From Marinomonas lutimaris (lineage in GTDB: Bacteria; Pseudomonadota; Gammaproteobacteria; Pseudomonadales; Marinomonadaceae): a DNA stretch of 64,000 nt. This document shows positions 1-9,309 of this stretch, piece by piece. Every line of letters starts with the position of its first letter. The stretch's first letter is position 1. A model generated the notes under the pieces. The model searched no databases, had not been told where the DNA came from, and worked only from the letters and a program-made list of their open reading frames with translations. A program made the translations under genes and the position numbers. Location: assembly GCF_019426345.1 (NCBI RefSeq), contig NZ_JAHLLW010000012.1:1-64000 (forward strand). The letters are read 5' to 3'.

Positions 1-144
1 TCAGCTGCAAAATTGAGTAAATTATTAGACCTTCCTCGAGGTGCTGTCATTCCGGTAGTAATTGCCCTTGGATACCGCGCTGATGAAGCAAGAATTGAAG
101 AGCAATCCCGTCGACCTTTAGAAAGTGTCATTAAGGAACACTAA
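1..144 (+). CDS. Nitroreductase family protein, C-terminal fragment
   Basis: The reading frame is open from the first base and ends at TAA 142-144, giving 47 residues of a gene that begins left of the window. The segment IPVVIALGYRADEA, followed by RRPLESVI, resembles the C-terminal end of FMN-dependent nitroreductase/NADH-dehydrogenase-like flavoproteins, where an IALGYP.E stretch precedes a conserved RRPLE.V tail. The flavin-binding core is outside the window, so substrate and exact subfamily cannot be judged. The next gene starts 134 bases downstream on the same strand and is unrelated in function. Confidence 0.6.
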   Translation, partial: SAAKLSKLLDLPRGAVIPVVIALGYRADEARIEEQSRRPLESVIKEH

Positions 145-278
145 ATAATTTCCTAAGTAAGTGTTGAGTAATATTTAAGAAATTAATGTAGGTAATCGTA
201 ATTTGAGAATCAGGTAATACTCCTGAAATTCATGAATCAATCGCATATTCAACGCTACCCACACACATAGGAAAAATA

Positions 279-1454
279 ATGACCATCAATAAACTACGGG
301 GGCTCAAGAAAGTATTATCGAAGAAATCAATACTACTCACTGCCATAACAACAAGCAGTATACTGATTGTTGCACAATATTTTTCGTCCTCAGCCTATGC
401 CATTGAGAATGAGATAAAACCAGCAGCGGCATTAACCGTCACGACTGCAACGGTGAGTTCTTTAGAATGGAGTGACAGCATTGAAGCGTCTGGGGGTATT
501 GTTGCGTGGCAAGAAGCGATTATCGGAGCACAATTAACTGGCTTACGATTGATTGACGTACTGGTTGATACAGGCGACCAGGTGAAAAAAGGGCAAATAA
601 TTGCTCGCTTTGAAAGTGCAAGCCTACTAAATGAAAGGGCTTTATTAAAAGCGAATCTTGATGAAGCATCAGCTCTAGTTTTACAAGCTTCTGTTGATTA
701 TAAAAGAGCGCTAGCACTCAGCCAAACTGGTGGTATAAGCAGACAAAACCTACTACAAGCCGAAACACAAAAACAAACCACAGCAGCTGCAGCATTAGCC
801 GTCAAAGCTCAACTCGCGTCGAATACGTTGCAATTAAGTTACATCAATGTAGTCGCGCCTGATAACGGAGTAATTAGCTCTAGATCAGCAACTCTAGGTG
901 CTATCGGCTCAGTTGGAGAAGAACTGTTTCGTCTCATTCGAGACAATCGAATTGAATGGCATGGTCAACTTACTGCAATGCAAGCAACTCAGCTAGCTGT
1001 AGGTCAAAAAGTGACACTTGATCTTGCCAATAATAGTACGGCAACTGCGTATGTACGCCAGATCTCACCCACGATGAACCCAGAGACCCGAATGATCACT
1101 GCATACGCGGCGATTGAGCCAAACAGCAAAGCACGTGCTGGTATGTTTGCCACTGGTAATATCCAACTCAATAAAACACCTGCGCTTGTTGTACCTGCAG
1201 CCAGCGTGGTTATCCGTGATGGCCGCAGCTATGTCTTTGAGCTAGTTGCAGCAACCCAACAAGTGATACAACGCCCTGTCGAAGTAGCACGCCGCCAAGG
1301 AGATTATGTCGAGGTCATAGGAAAAATACAGGCTAATACTACCGTCATAAATCAAGGAGCTGGCTTTCTTAGCGAAGGCGATATTGTAAAAGTAGTAAGT
1401 GAAAACACATCAAGCATTGACTCAGCAATATCGCAAAAGCAGGAGATACTATGA
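279..1454 (+). CDS. RND efflux periplasmic adaptor (membrane fusion protein)
   Basis: A 391-residue HlyD/AcrA-type adaptor that would link an inner-membrane RND pump to an outer-membrane channel. Residues about 17-40 form an N-terminal hydrophobic segment (signal peptide or anchor). A biotinyl-lipoyl-like half motif (GLRLIDVLVDTGDQVKKGQ) lies near residues 86-110, an Ala/Leu-rich helical hairpin at about 115-175, and a beta-barrel region with the family-typical PTMNPETRM at about 268-276. The start is supported by AGGAAAAATA before ATG 279. The stop overlaps the permease start by four bases (ATGA), so the two are translationally coupled. No outer-membrane factor is encoded nearby, so a TolC-like partner must come from elsewhere. 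Substrate is unknown. Confidence 0.9.
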   Translation: MTINKLRGLKKVLSKKSILLTAITTSSILIVAQYFSSSAYAIENEIKPAAALTVTTATVSSLEWSDSIEASGGIVAWQEAIIGAQLTGLRLIDVLVDTGDQVKKGQIIARFESASLLNERALLKANLDEASALVLQASVDYKRALALSQTGGISRQNLLQAETQKQTTAAAALAVKAQLASNTLQLSYINVVAPDNGVISSRSATLGAIGSVGEELFRLIRDNRIEWHGQLTAMQATQLAVGQKVTLDLANNSTATAYVRQISPTMNPETRMITAYAAIEPNSKARAGMFATGNIQLNKTPALVVPAASVVIRDGRSYVFELVAATQQVIQRPVEVARRQGDYVEVIGKIQANTTVINQGAGFLSEGDIVKVVSENTSSIDSAISQKQEIL

Positions 1455-4400
1455 GCAAGTTGACTGAAAATTTCGCCACTTGGTCTATTCGAAACCCTAT
1501 CCCTACGATTTTATTGTTTATCTTACTATCTGTTGCGGGTATTAAAAGCTTTAGAGAGTTGTCTATCGCAGAATTCCCAGACATCCAATTACCCACTGTC
1601 GTAGTTGCATTATCCCTACCAGGAGCAGCGCCTGCTCAGCTTGAAACAGAAGTTGCGAGAAAAGCTGAAGATGCTTTAGCGACCTTGTCTGGACTTCGCC
1701 ATATACAAACCGCGATCACCGACGGTGTTGTTAACATACGCGTAGAGTTTATCTTAGAGAAATCCCTTTCTGATGCATTAATAGAATCTCGAAATGCATT
1801 GGATGGTATTCGTTCTGACTTACCAGATGACTTACTTGAACCGTCTGTAAGTGCTGAAACGGTAGGTGCAGACACACTGCTGACCTACGCAATAAATGCA
1901 CCGCGTATGAGTGAGGAAGAACTCTCTTGGTATATCGACAATACAATAAGCAAACATGTTCTAACTGTTCCTGGCCTTGGCCGTTTTGAGCGAGTTGGTG
2001 GTGTACAGCGTGAAATACGTATTGCGCTAGATCCAACTAGGCTTACTGGACTTGGTGTAACAGCAAGCGATGTATCTCAAGCGCTTCGCAATGCTCAAAT
2101 GGAGTCTTCTGGCGGTAGAATGCAGCTGGGAAACACTGAGCAATCTGTTCGAACTATCACAACAGTCAAAACAGCTGCAGAATTAAAAGCCTTCCCTATT
2201 GTGTTGTCAGATGGCCGCTACCTTCGACTAGACCAAGTGGCCAACGTTCAGGACACCACCGCAGAAAGAACTCAAATAGCCTTGTTAGATGGTCAGGCTG
2301 TTGTAGGTTTCCAAGTCTATCGTGCAAACGGATTCGATGAAACTCAGATCGCAGCAGGCATAAAAAAGGAGCTTAAAGATCTTAAAAGCAAAGATAATAT
2401 TAATTTTACGCTAGTCTACGACAAAGTGTCTCAGACTGAAGAGCAGTACAAAGGCTCAATAAATATGCTCTTTGAAGGGGCTTTTTTAGCCATATTAATT
2501 GTCTGGTGGTTCTTACGTGATTGGCGCGCAACACTGATTGCGGCAACGGCTTTACCGCTGTCAATTTTGCCTACTTTTGCAGCCATGCATTTTCTAGATT
2601 ATTCATTAAACACTTTAACCCTACTCGCTCTTGCCGTCATTGTCGGCATTCTTGTGGACGATGCCATTGTCGAAATAGAAAATATCGAACGCCATGCAAG
2701 CATGGGGAAAAATATTAAAAGAGCCGCAGGTGATGCAGTAACAGAAATAGCCCTAGCCGTTATGGCAACAACAATGACACTCGTTATGGTATTTGCTCCA
2801 ACGGCCATGATGAGTGGCGTAACAGGATTATTTTTCAAGCAATTTGGCTGGACCGCTGTTGTTGCAGTACTGTCATCATTATTAGTTGCCCGTCTACTAA
2901 CACCCATGATGGCCGCTTATATGCTGAAACCCAAAATGCAAAAAGTAGAAGAAAAACAAGGAAAGTTACTTACATTCTACCTATCTCTAGTGAACTGGAC
3001 ATTAGCACATCGCTTCACAACACTAATCGCTACCTTTGCTATATTTGCAGCATCAGTATCCTTAGTGCCACTATTAAATACGGGGCTAATGCCAGCCTCT
3101 AATACTAATTATACGAGCGTATCAATTGAACTTCCTCCTGGTAGCGCTTTTAAAACTACCTTGGCGAAAGCGGAAGAGGCCCGCAAAGCACTCGCTAATG
3201 TAGCTGGGATCGACCATGTGTTTACAACGGTAGGCGTAGCTGGTGGAGAAGGTGCTAGTGCTGCAAGCGGTGATGTACGTAAAAGCAAATTAACTTTGAT
3301 TTTAAAAGAAAGAGATCAAAGAGCAACACAAGGCGATATAGAAAAAGCCTTACGCAGTGCCTTGATTAATGTACCTGGTGCAAGGTTTTCAGTTGGTGGC
3401 GGTCTAGGGCAAGAACTGTCTTTTATTCTTGCCAGTGACGATAGCGCAGCTCTAAAAGCAAGTGCAAATAACGTCTTAAAAGAGTTTCGTGCCATCAGTG
3501 GTATCTCAAACATTCAATCTACCGCTAGCTTAGAGCGCCCTGAGGTTATTGTTCGTCCTAATTTACAACGTGCTGCGGAGCTTGGCATATCAACATCTGC
3601 AATTGGTGACACTATCCGAATTGCCACCAGCGGAGACTATAACTCACAACTTGCGAAGTTGAATTTAGACTCTAGACAAATCTATATCCGTGTTCAGTTA
3701 GCTGATAACCATCGACTTGATATGGAAACACTTAACAATTTGCATGTACCGGGACGCAACGGACAACTAATACCTCTATCTAGCGTGGCTTCTCTTTCCT
3801 TAAAAAGCGGCCCCTCACAAATAGATCGCTATGATCGTGAACGCTTTATCACTATTAATGCAAAACTAAATGGGAGCGCACTGGGGGATATTGTCAATAC
3901 TGTCTATGAGCTCCCATCAATCAAAGGACTCCCAGACAACGTACATTTAACCGAAGCTGGTGATGCTGAGTTAATGAACGAACTAGGATCCGGTTTCAGC
4001 ACGGCCATCATCACGGGATTACTATGTGTTTTGTGCGTATTGATTTTGTTATTTAAAGATTTTCTACAGCCGATTACGATATTGTCAGCAATTCCTTTGT
4101 CTTTAGGAGGCGCCTTTGTTGCCTTATTGTTAGCAGACAGTGAATTGGATATTCCATCGATGATTGGCTTAATTATGCTCATGGGGATTGTCACTAAAAA
4201 CTCTATTCTTCTTGTGGAATACGCCGTGATGTCGATGAAAAAACAAGGGTTAAGTATGCATGACGCACTTGTAGATGCCTGCCATAAAAGAGCTCGTCCT
4301 ATCATTATGACTACGGTAGCAATGATTGCTGGAATGCTCCCTATCGCAATTGGCTACGGCGCAGACGCGAGTTTTCGACAACCTATGGCAATTGCAGTCA

Positions 4401-4549
4401 TTGGAGGACTCATTACTTCGACCTGCTTGAGCTTATTGGTAGTCCCTGTGGTGTTTACTTATATGCATAACATAGAGCTTCGGTTCACCGCATTATTTAA
4501 ACACCGATCCAACACAAATAAAGAAATATCTAACAGTGGTGGCATTTAA
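1451..4549 (+). CDS. RND efflux transporter, inner-membrane permease
   Basis: A 1032-residue AcrB/MexF-type proton-driven exporter. Hydrophobic segments fall at about 13-30, in clusters around 335-490 and 525-550, and around 850-1010, the usual 12-helix plan with two large periplasmic loops. The TM4 motif ILVDDAIVEIENIERH (about residues 398-413) carries the paired aspartates of the proton relay. The later MGIVTKNSILLVEYA matches the TM10 repeat. The stretch SLPGAAPAQLETEVARKAEDAL near residue 55 is typical of this branch. It shares the ATGA overlap with the adaptor and has an AGGAG ribosome site inside the adaptor gene. Length is normal. Drug, dye or metabolite substrate cannot be read from sequence. 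Confidence 0.93.
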   Translation: MSKLTENFATWSIRNPIPTILLFILLSVAGIKSFRELSIAEFPDIQLPTVVVALSLPGAAPAQLETEVARKAEDALATLSGLRHIQTAITDGVVNIRVEFILEKSLSDALIESRNALDGIRSDLPDDLLEPSVSAETVGADTLLTYAINAPRMSEEELSWYIDNTISKHVLTVPGLGRFERVGGVQREIRIALDPTRLTGLGVTASDVSQALRNAQMESSGGRMQLGNTEQSVRTITTVKTAAELKAFPIVLSDGRYLRLDQVANVQDTTAERTQIALLDGQAVVGFQVYRANGFDETQIAAGIKKELKDLKSKDNINFTLVYDKVSQTEEQYKGSINMLFEGAFLAILIVWWFLRDWRATLIAATALPLSILPTFAAMHFLDYSLNTLTLLALAVIVGILVDDAIVEIENIERHASMGKNIKRAAGDAVTEIALAVMATTMTLVMVFAPTAMMSGVTGLFFKQFGWTAVVAVLSSLLVARLLTPMMAAYMLKPKMQKVEEKQGKLLTFYLSLVNWTLAHRFTTLIATFAIFAASVSLVPLLNTGLMPASNTNYTSVSIELPPGSAFKTTLAKAEEARKALANVAGIDHVFTTVGVAGGEGASAASGDVRKSKLTLILKERDQRATQGDIEKALRSALINVPGARFSVGGGLGQELSFILASDDSAALKASANNVLKEFRAISGISNIQSTASLERPEVIVRPNLQRAAELGISTSAIGDTIRIATSGDYNSQLAKLNLDSRQIYIRVQLADNHRLDMETLNNLHVPGRNGQLIPLSSVASLSLKSGPSQIDRYDRERFITINAKLNGSALGDIVNTVYELPSIKGLPDNVHLTEAGDAELMNELGSGFSTAIITGLLCVLCVLILLFKDFLQPITILSAIPLSLGGAFVALLLADSELDIPSMIGLIMLMGIVTKNSILLVEYAVMSMKKQGLSMHDALVDACHKRARPIIMTTVAMIAGMLPIAIGYGADASFRQPMAIAVIGGLITSTCLSLLVVPVVFTYMHNIELRFTALFKHRSNTNKEISNSGGI

Positions 4550-4662
4550 AACATCAAACCATCGCAATTTACAAGTGGGGACACAAAAAATTTGCCTGTA
4601 AGTGTGCAGTAATATTTCGCGCCCTATAGTAAAAACACATTTTATAGAATTTGGAGAATATA

Positions 4663-5481
4663 GTGATAAAGACCCTTAAAAATACACAATCGAGCAAATT
4701 TGAGAACACTCGACTGAGTCAGATATCCCCCATAAAAAAACATACTATCGCATCAATAATTTTTGCTTTCGTTCCAATAAGTAATGCAATGGCCGATGGT
4801 ACAACGTCATTTGCCTTGGGTATTGGAGCTGGCTTTAGTGACCCTGAATACATTGGCGTCGATAATGAATTCGAAGTATTACCTCTTGTGTTTTTTGATA
4901 ACTCTTGGGTTTCACTCGTCGGCACCACGTTGGACGTTAAAGTAGCCAATATAAATAACACCACCTTTAGCATACGCGGAAAATATGCCTTAGGTGATGG
5001 TTATGATGACTCAGATTCTTATATTTTTGATGGCATGGACACCAGAGACTCAAGCCTCTGGATTGGCCCTGCAATGACGTGGAGTAACCCTATGTTTGAT
5101 TTAAAACTTGACGCTCTAGTAGATGCAATGGACAACAGCGAAGGCCAGCAAGCGTCCATTTCAATATCGAAGGGCTTTAAAATTAGTGAACGCCTGCAAG
5201 TCGAGCCAAGTATTGGCACGACATGGTATAGTGATAAGTATGTAAATTATTATTATGGCGTAAAATCCTCTGAAGTAAATGCAAATAGATCACAATATAA
5301 TGGTAAATCTACAACCGTATTAGATGCTGGCGTTCGTTTCAATTACGCTATAGATAATCAACAGTCATTAGCATTAGATGTTAGTGTTAAACAATTCGGT
5401 GATGAAATTAAAGATAGTCCCTTGGTCGATAAAAAGACAACTGCGGCGGCTTATCTAGGCTACATATATCGTTTTAAATAA
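4663..5481 (+). CDS. MipA/OmpV family outer-membrane protein
   Basis: A beta-rich protein of 272 residues if started at GTG 4663, which has GGAG six bases upstream; a TTG at 4651 opens the frame further but overlaps that ribosome site. A signal peptide runs to about residue 42 with a likely cleavage after SNAMA. The mature start (GTTSFALGIGAGFSDPEYIGVDNEFEVLPLVFF) is characteristic of MipA/OmpV porin-like scaffolds, and alternating hydrophobic strands continue to the terminal aromatic-ended strand (AAYLGYIYRFK). Members occur beside two-component systems and efflux genes and are linked to antibiotic or osmotic responses. The role here is inferred from position between the RND pair and the two-component pair. 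Confidence 0.85.
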   Translation: MIKTLKNTQSSKFENTRLSQISPIKKHTIASIIFAFVPISNAMADGTTSFALGIGAGFSDPEYIGVDNEFEVLPLVFFDNSWVSLVGTTLDVKVANINNTTFSIRGKYALGDGYDDSDSYIFDGMDTRDSSLWIGPAMTWSNPMFDLKLDALVDAMDNSEGQQASISISKGFKISERLQVEPSIGTTWYSDKYVNYYYGVKSSEVNANRSQYNGKSTTVLDAGVRFNYAIDNQQSLALDVSVKQFGDEIKDSPLVDKKTTAAAYLGYIYRFK

Positions 5482-5510
5482 CACCTTCCTTGTCACAAAT
5501 AAATCCCTAG

Positions 5511-5548
5511 AAATTACCTTATGAAGCTATTTTCCTAAGGTAATTTTT
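5511..5548 (+). terminator. Intrinsic terminator after the mipA-like gene
   Basis: The arms AAATTACCTTA (5511-5521) and TAAGGTAATTT (5536-5546) are perfect reverse complements separated by 14 bases, and a T-run follows. It lies 29 bases after the MipA-like stop and before the response-regulator start. It would separate the efflux/outer-membrane genes from the two-component pair unless read through. Confidence 0.65.
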
Positions 5549-5575
5549 CTATTCCAATTTACTTATATATCTTAT

Positions 5576-6262
5576 ATGAATCGAATTATTTTAGTTGAAG
5601 ATAATGATCGCCTAGCCAATATGGTGTCTATTGCCTTACAAAAATCTGGTATTGAGCTAGATGCATTTACTAATTTAGCCACTGCTAAACTCGCACTGGA
5701 TATACAAGAATATAGCTTACTCATACTAGATCGAGGATTACCAGACGGTGATGGATTAAAGCTGCTAAAGATATTACGTAAAAATAATATCACTATCCCC
5801 TGTTTAGTGCTCACCGCCAGAAATGCTGTGCACGATCGTATAGAGGGCTTGGAAACGGGAGCAGATGACTATCTAGTGAAACCCTTTGCTATGGACGAAT
5901 TAGTAGCCAGAGTTAGAGCGCTTCTTCGTAGACCAACCACTATTAAATCTTTAACTCCTGCTTTCGGAGATCTAACACTGGACATCAATAATGCTCAACT
6001 TAAATGCGGTAATCAGATCGCTCCCCTTGCTCCAGCAGAAGTTCAAATTCTATACATATTGATACAAGCTGAAGGTGAAACGGTCACTAGAAGTAAACTA
6101 GAACAAGGCGCATGGGGGTTAACTCAAGCGGTTACACCGAATGCTCTAGATGTCGCATTACATAGAATCCGTCGAAAATTATTTACTGTAGGATCGCAAA
6201 TAGTTATCTCAAATATTCGAGGCCGAGGTTATGTCATATCTAAAAAAAATCATCAAAAATAG
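5576..6262 (+). CDS. OmpR-family response regulator (QseB/PmrA-like)
   Basis: A 228-residue regulator. The receiver domain spans about 1-115 with acidic residues E8/D9, phospho-acceptor D52 in ILDRGLPDGDG, and K102 in the YLVKPF motif. A winged-helix DNA-binding domain follows (about 130-225), with the NALDVALHRIRRKL recognition region and the terminal RGRGYVI hairpin. It overlaps the kinase gene by 32 bases, a strong sign of co-translation. There is no clear Shine-Dalgarno before ATG 5576. The nearby RND and MipA-like genes are the obvious candidate targets, as is common for such modules, but no binding site was identified. Confidence 0.92.
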   Translation: MNRIILVEDNDRLANMVSIALQKSGIELDAFTNLATAKLALDIQEYSLLILDRGLPDGDGLKLLKILRKNNITIPCLVLTARNAVHDRIEGLETGADDYLVKPFAMDELVARVRALLRRPTTIKSLTPAFGDLTLDINNAQLKCGNQIAPLAPAEVQILYILIQAEGETVTRSKLEQGAWGLTQAVTPNALDVALHRIRRKLFTVGSQIVISNIRGRGYVISKKNHQK

Positions 6263-7601
6263 CCTTAAAGCTCGGCTAATTATCGCCTTTTTCACCGCGC
6301 TAATATTACTAATAAGTGGCATTTACACTTATTTATTTTTACTAAACCCTAACATTTTAATTGATCACATTTTAAATAAACAAGTGAGTTTTTTAATAGA
6401 AGATATCAAAACGGACCCTCAAGGAGTACCTTATGTTTTTCAAAGTAATAGTGAGGAAGGAAACTGGATATACAGTATCTTAAATAAAGATATTTTTTAC
6501 CAAATCATTAATGAAAAAGGCGAAGTAGTATCATCTTCAAGTAAATCGTATGAAGCTTTTTCCCCAAACAATGAATCTTATAACAAAGATACAACCTATT
6601 TTAACTTCAATCATGAAAATTCATTATTTTATGCGCTAAATCATAAGCTCCCTCTTCCTTTTACCAACTACAATTTACAAGTCGCTACGAGTCTTAGACT
6701 ATTAGATGTATTTCAAATAACGAACATATCCCCAATTTCAAAGACCGTTCTACTAGTCTCTTTATTATCGTTACTTATAGTTAGTATCGCTGTGATTATC
6801 ACTATACATTTTATGTTACGTCCACTAAGAGATGCCTCTGCAGTCGCTTATAAAATCACACCTCAAAACCTTCAAGGCCGATTATCCATCGCCGGAATGC
6901 CAGACGAGCTAGTACCACTTATTAGCGCCTTTAATGAGGCACTTGAAAGGTTAGAGCAAGGCTTTAAGGTTCAACAGGAGTTTTTGGCGACAGCTGCACA
7001 CGAACTAAAAACCCCTTTAACGCTTATTAGAGGGGAAGTTGAAATGCTAGAGAAAACAGACTCTAAAAATCTTATATTAGAAGATGTAGATCATATTTCA
7101 CGCCAAATTAACCAACTACTTCACCTCGCCGAAGTACGTGAATCACATAATTATTCCTTCCAGGAAATAGCTCTCGTTAATGTGGTTAATGATGCAGCCA
7201 ACTATTTATCTCGCATTGCTAAAGTACATGAGGTGTCGATTAAAATCATTAACAATACTAAAAGGGTTCATCTCAACGCAGATCCAAGTACACTTTTTAT
7301 ACTCCTCAAAAATCTAATTGAGAATGCTATTTATCACTCACCTATAGGTGCGACTATCGATGTCACTATCACAGACAATACGCTAATCGTCAGAGATCAT
7401 GGTCAAGGTATCGATGAAGAACACATGACGTTACTATTCAATCGATTTTGGCGTGCCCCTAAGCAAAAAATCAATGGAGCGGGCTTAGGATTAGCCATCT
7501 GCATGGAAATTGCTTTGATTCACGGATGGGGAATTACTGCACATAACACATCACCAGGAGCTTCATTTGTATTAGATATTTCATCCAAAGAGCAACGGTA
7601 G
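6231..7601 (+). CDS. Sensor histidine kinase paired with the OmpR-type regulator
   Basis: A 456-residue inner-membrane kinase. TM1 is at about 15-37, a periplasmic region of about 135 residues follows, and TM2 is at about 172-195, then HAMP-like sequence. The dimerisation/phospho-acceptor box is FLATAAHELKTPL with H257. The ATP-binding domain shows the N box (LLKNLIENAIYHSP), G1 (RDHGQGI), an F box (LFNRFWRAP) and G2 (GAGLGLAI). The gene starts inside the regulator gene in another frame. Its codons look more AT-rich than the metabolic genes further right, judged by eye. The signal sensed is unknown; the closest known architectures are QseC/PmrB. Confidence 0.9.
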   Translation: MSYLKKIIKNSLKARLIIAFFTALILLISGIYTYLFLLNPNILIDHILNKQVSFLIEDIKTDPQGVPYVFQSNSEEGNWIYSILNKDIFYQIINEKGEVVSSSSKSYEAFSPNNESYNKDTTYFNFNHENSLFYALNHKLPLPFTNYNLQVATSLRLLDVFQITNISPISKTVLLVSLLSLLIVSIAVIITIHFMLRPLRDASAVAYKITPQNLQGRLSIAGMPDELVPLISAFNEALERLEQGFKVQQEFLATAAHELKTPLTLIRGEVEMLEKTDSKNLILEDVDHISRQINQLLHLAEVRESHNYSFQEIALVNVVNDAANYLSRIAKVHEVSIKIINNTKRVHLNADPSTLFILLKNLIENAIYHSPIGATIDVTITDNTLIVRDHGQGIDEEHMTLLFNRFWRAPKQKINGAGLGLAICMEIALIHGWGITAHNTSPGASFVLDISSKEQR

Positions 7602-7648
7602 ACTCAACGAAACAATCCGGATATATTTTGAGCTAACTTTACGTAATG

Positions 7649-7677
7649 TTTAGTGATGCCCCCGTATACTGTATAAT
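7649..7677 (+). promoter_or_regulatory. Candidate sigma-70 promoter for the CitA/DcuS-type operon
   Basis: A perfect -10 TATAAT lies at 7672-7677, with a weak -35 (TTTAGT, 7649-7654) 17 bases upstream. Predicted initiation near 7684 leaves a leader of about 27 bases before ATG 7711. Only the -10 is strong. Confidence 0.4.
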
Positions 7678-7710
7678 CGCGTTCCATCTTTTATTAATCT
7701 AGACACGCGA

Positions 7711-9309
7711 ATGACTCTAAAGTCTTATCTTGCCTTAATTACGCTCTCTACCATCACTATTATTGTGTTAGCTGTCGGCGTGGTGTTGGGTTATTCCCTA
7801 CAAAAAACCTATTTAGATAGCATTAGCCAACGAGGCCTAGAACTAGGCCGAGTAATCGCCAACAATGAAAAAGTGATTCAAGCCGTAGAATTAAGCAACC
7901 TAGGCAAGCCTAATGACATTCAAGCTTACATAGAAATGCTTCGCGCCCAAACAGACGCCTCTTACATTGTTGTTGTTAATAAAGATTCAATTCGTTTGAG
8001 TCATCCGGAACCAGAAAGAGTCGGTAAACGCTTTGTAGGTGATGATATTTACCAAGCACTAAACCAAGGCAAAGATTACACAAAAGTTGCCGTTGGTACA
8101 CTAGGTCAAGCGATTCGAAACTCCGTCACCATACGAAAAGATGGTCAAATCATTGGGGCTATTAGCATTGGTTATTTATCCCAACCCACTAGCGAGTTAA
8201 TTTTTAAACATTTACAAGAAGCAGGACTGCTGGTCGGTTTTGTTTATCTTCTTGGTATTATCATTGCTGGCTTTTTAATTCTAAAACTCAAACGAACTTT
8301 TTTAAGCTTAGAACCAGAAGAGATTGTTCAAAAATTCAAAGAGCATGAATTAATTTTGGACAGTATTCGCGATGGCATTGTGGCAATCGATCATGAACAA
8401 AACATCACGGCAATCAACAGCATGGCAATTGAGTGGCTAACCATGAATGTGCTGAATGCCCCTCAGGTTGTTAGTAAACCATTGAGCGAACAATCACAAA
8501 GTCTTTCTCACTTCGCACTAGAAGCAAAAGGAAAAATCACACAAAACCGTTTTAATTTAGGAAAATTAGAGTTCATTGCGACTTTATACCCAATAAAAAT
8601 CCAAAAAGGCGATATTGGCTATGTCATTGTATTTTTTCCAGATCACGGTGAAAAATCCTTAGAACAAGAACTCACGTCTACCAAAAACTATGCAGACCTA
8701 CTTCGTGCAAAAACCCATGAGTATGCCAATCACTTAAACGTGTTATCCGGCATGTTGCAGGCCGAACGCTATGATGATGCAATCGAATTTCTTCAGCAGG
8801 AAAGCGACGGCGATCAAGTCGCACTAAGACGCATCATAAAAACTATTGAGAACAGCGCTGTTGCAGGGCTAATTTTCGCCAAACACAATAAAGCTAAAGA
8901 CCTAAAAGTCGACATGCTGATCGAAAGCGACTGCCAGCTTGGCCGATATCCATCCAAAACTAACGAAGCATTAGTCACATTAGTAGGAAATCTAATCGAC
9001 AACGCTTTATTGGCCGCTTGGTCTAACAGACTACTTACACCACCTTTTGTTAAGCTGTATATTAGTGACCGAAATGCCCACATCATGATCCAAATTGAAG
9101 ACAGTGGCGCTGGGGTTGATGAAAAGCTGGAAAGTCGAATATTAGACTTTGGCGTCAGCAGCAAACACAATACGGAACAACACGGCATCGGGCTTTATTT
9201 GGTCAAAAAAATTGTCGATCAATATCACGGCAGTCTTGATTGGGAACGCAGTGAGTTTAACACCACTGTTTTTAGTATTTATTTAGAAAAACGAGCGCTA
9301 ACAAGATGA
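7711..9309 (+). CDS. CitA/DcuS-type sensor histidine kinase
   Basis: A 532-residue kinase. TM1 is at about 7-30, a periplasmic PAS-like (PDC) sensor at about 35-165 contains the family-typical DASYIVVVNKDSIRLSHPEP, and TM2 is at about 172-192. A cytoplasmic PAS domain (about 212-310) and a CitA-type kinase core follow. H336 in THEYANHLNVLSGML is the phospho-acceptor; the N box is VGNLIDNALLAAW and the G2 box is HGIGLYLVKK. Relatives sense citrate, C4-dicarboxylates or similar carboxylates. It overlaps its regulator by four bases (ATGA). No transporter gene is adjacent, so the ligand cannot be inferred from context. Confidence 0.92.
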   Translation: MTLKSYLALITLSTITIIVLAVGVVLGYSLQKTYLDSISQRGLELGRVIANNEKVIQAVELSNLGKPNDIQAYIEMLRAQTDASYIVVVNKDSIRLSHPEPERVGKRFVGDDIYQALNQGKDYTKVAVGTLGQAIRNSVTIRKDGQIIGAISIGYLSQPTSELIFKHLQEAGLLVGFVYLLGIIIAGFLILKLKRTFLSLEPEEIVQKFKEHELILDSIRDGIVAIDHEQNITAINSMAIEWLTMNVLNAPQVVSKPLSEQSQSLSHFALEAKGKITQNRFNLGKLEFIATLYPIKIQKGDIGYVIVFFPDHGEKSLEQELTSTKNYADLLRAKTHEYANHLNVLSGMLQAERYDDAIEFLQQESDGDQVALRRIIKTIENSAVAGLIFAKHNKAKDLKVDMLIESDCQLGRYPSKTNEALVTLVGNLIDNALLAAWSNRLLTPPFVKLYISDRNAHIMIQIEDSGAGVDEKLESRILDFGVSSKHNTEQHGIGLYLVKKIVDQYHGSLDWERSEFNTTVFSIYLEKRALTR

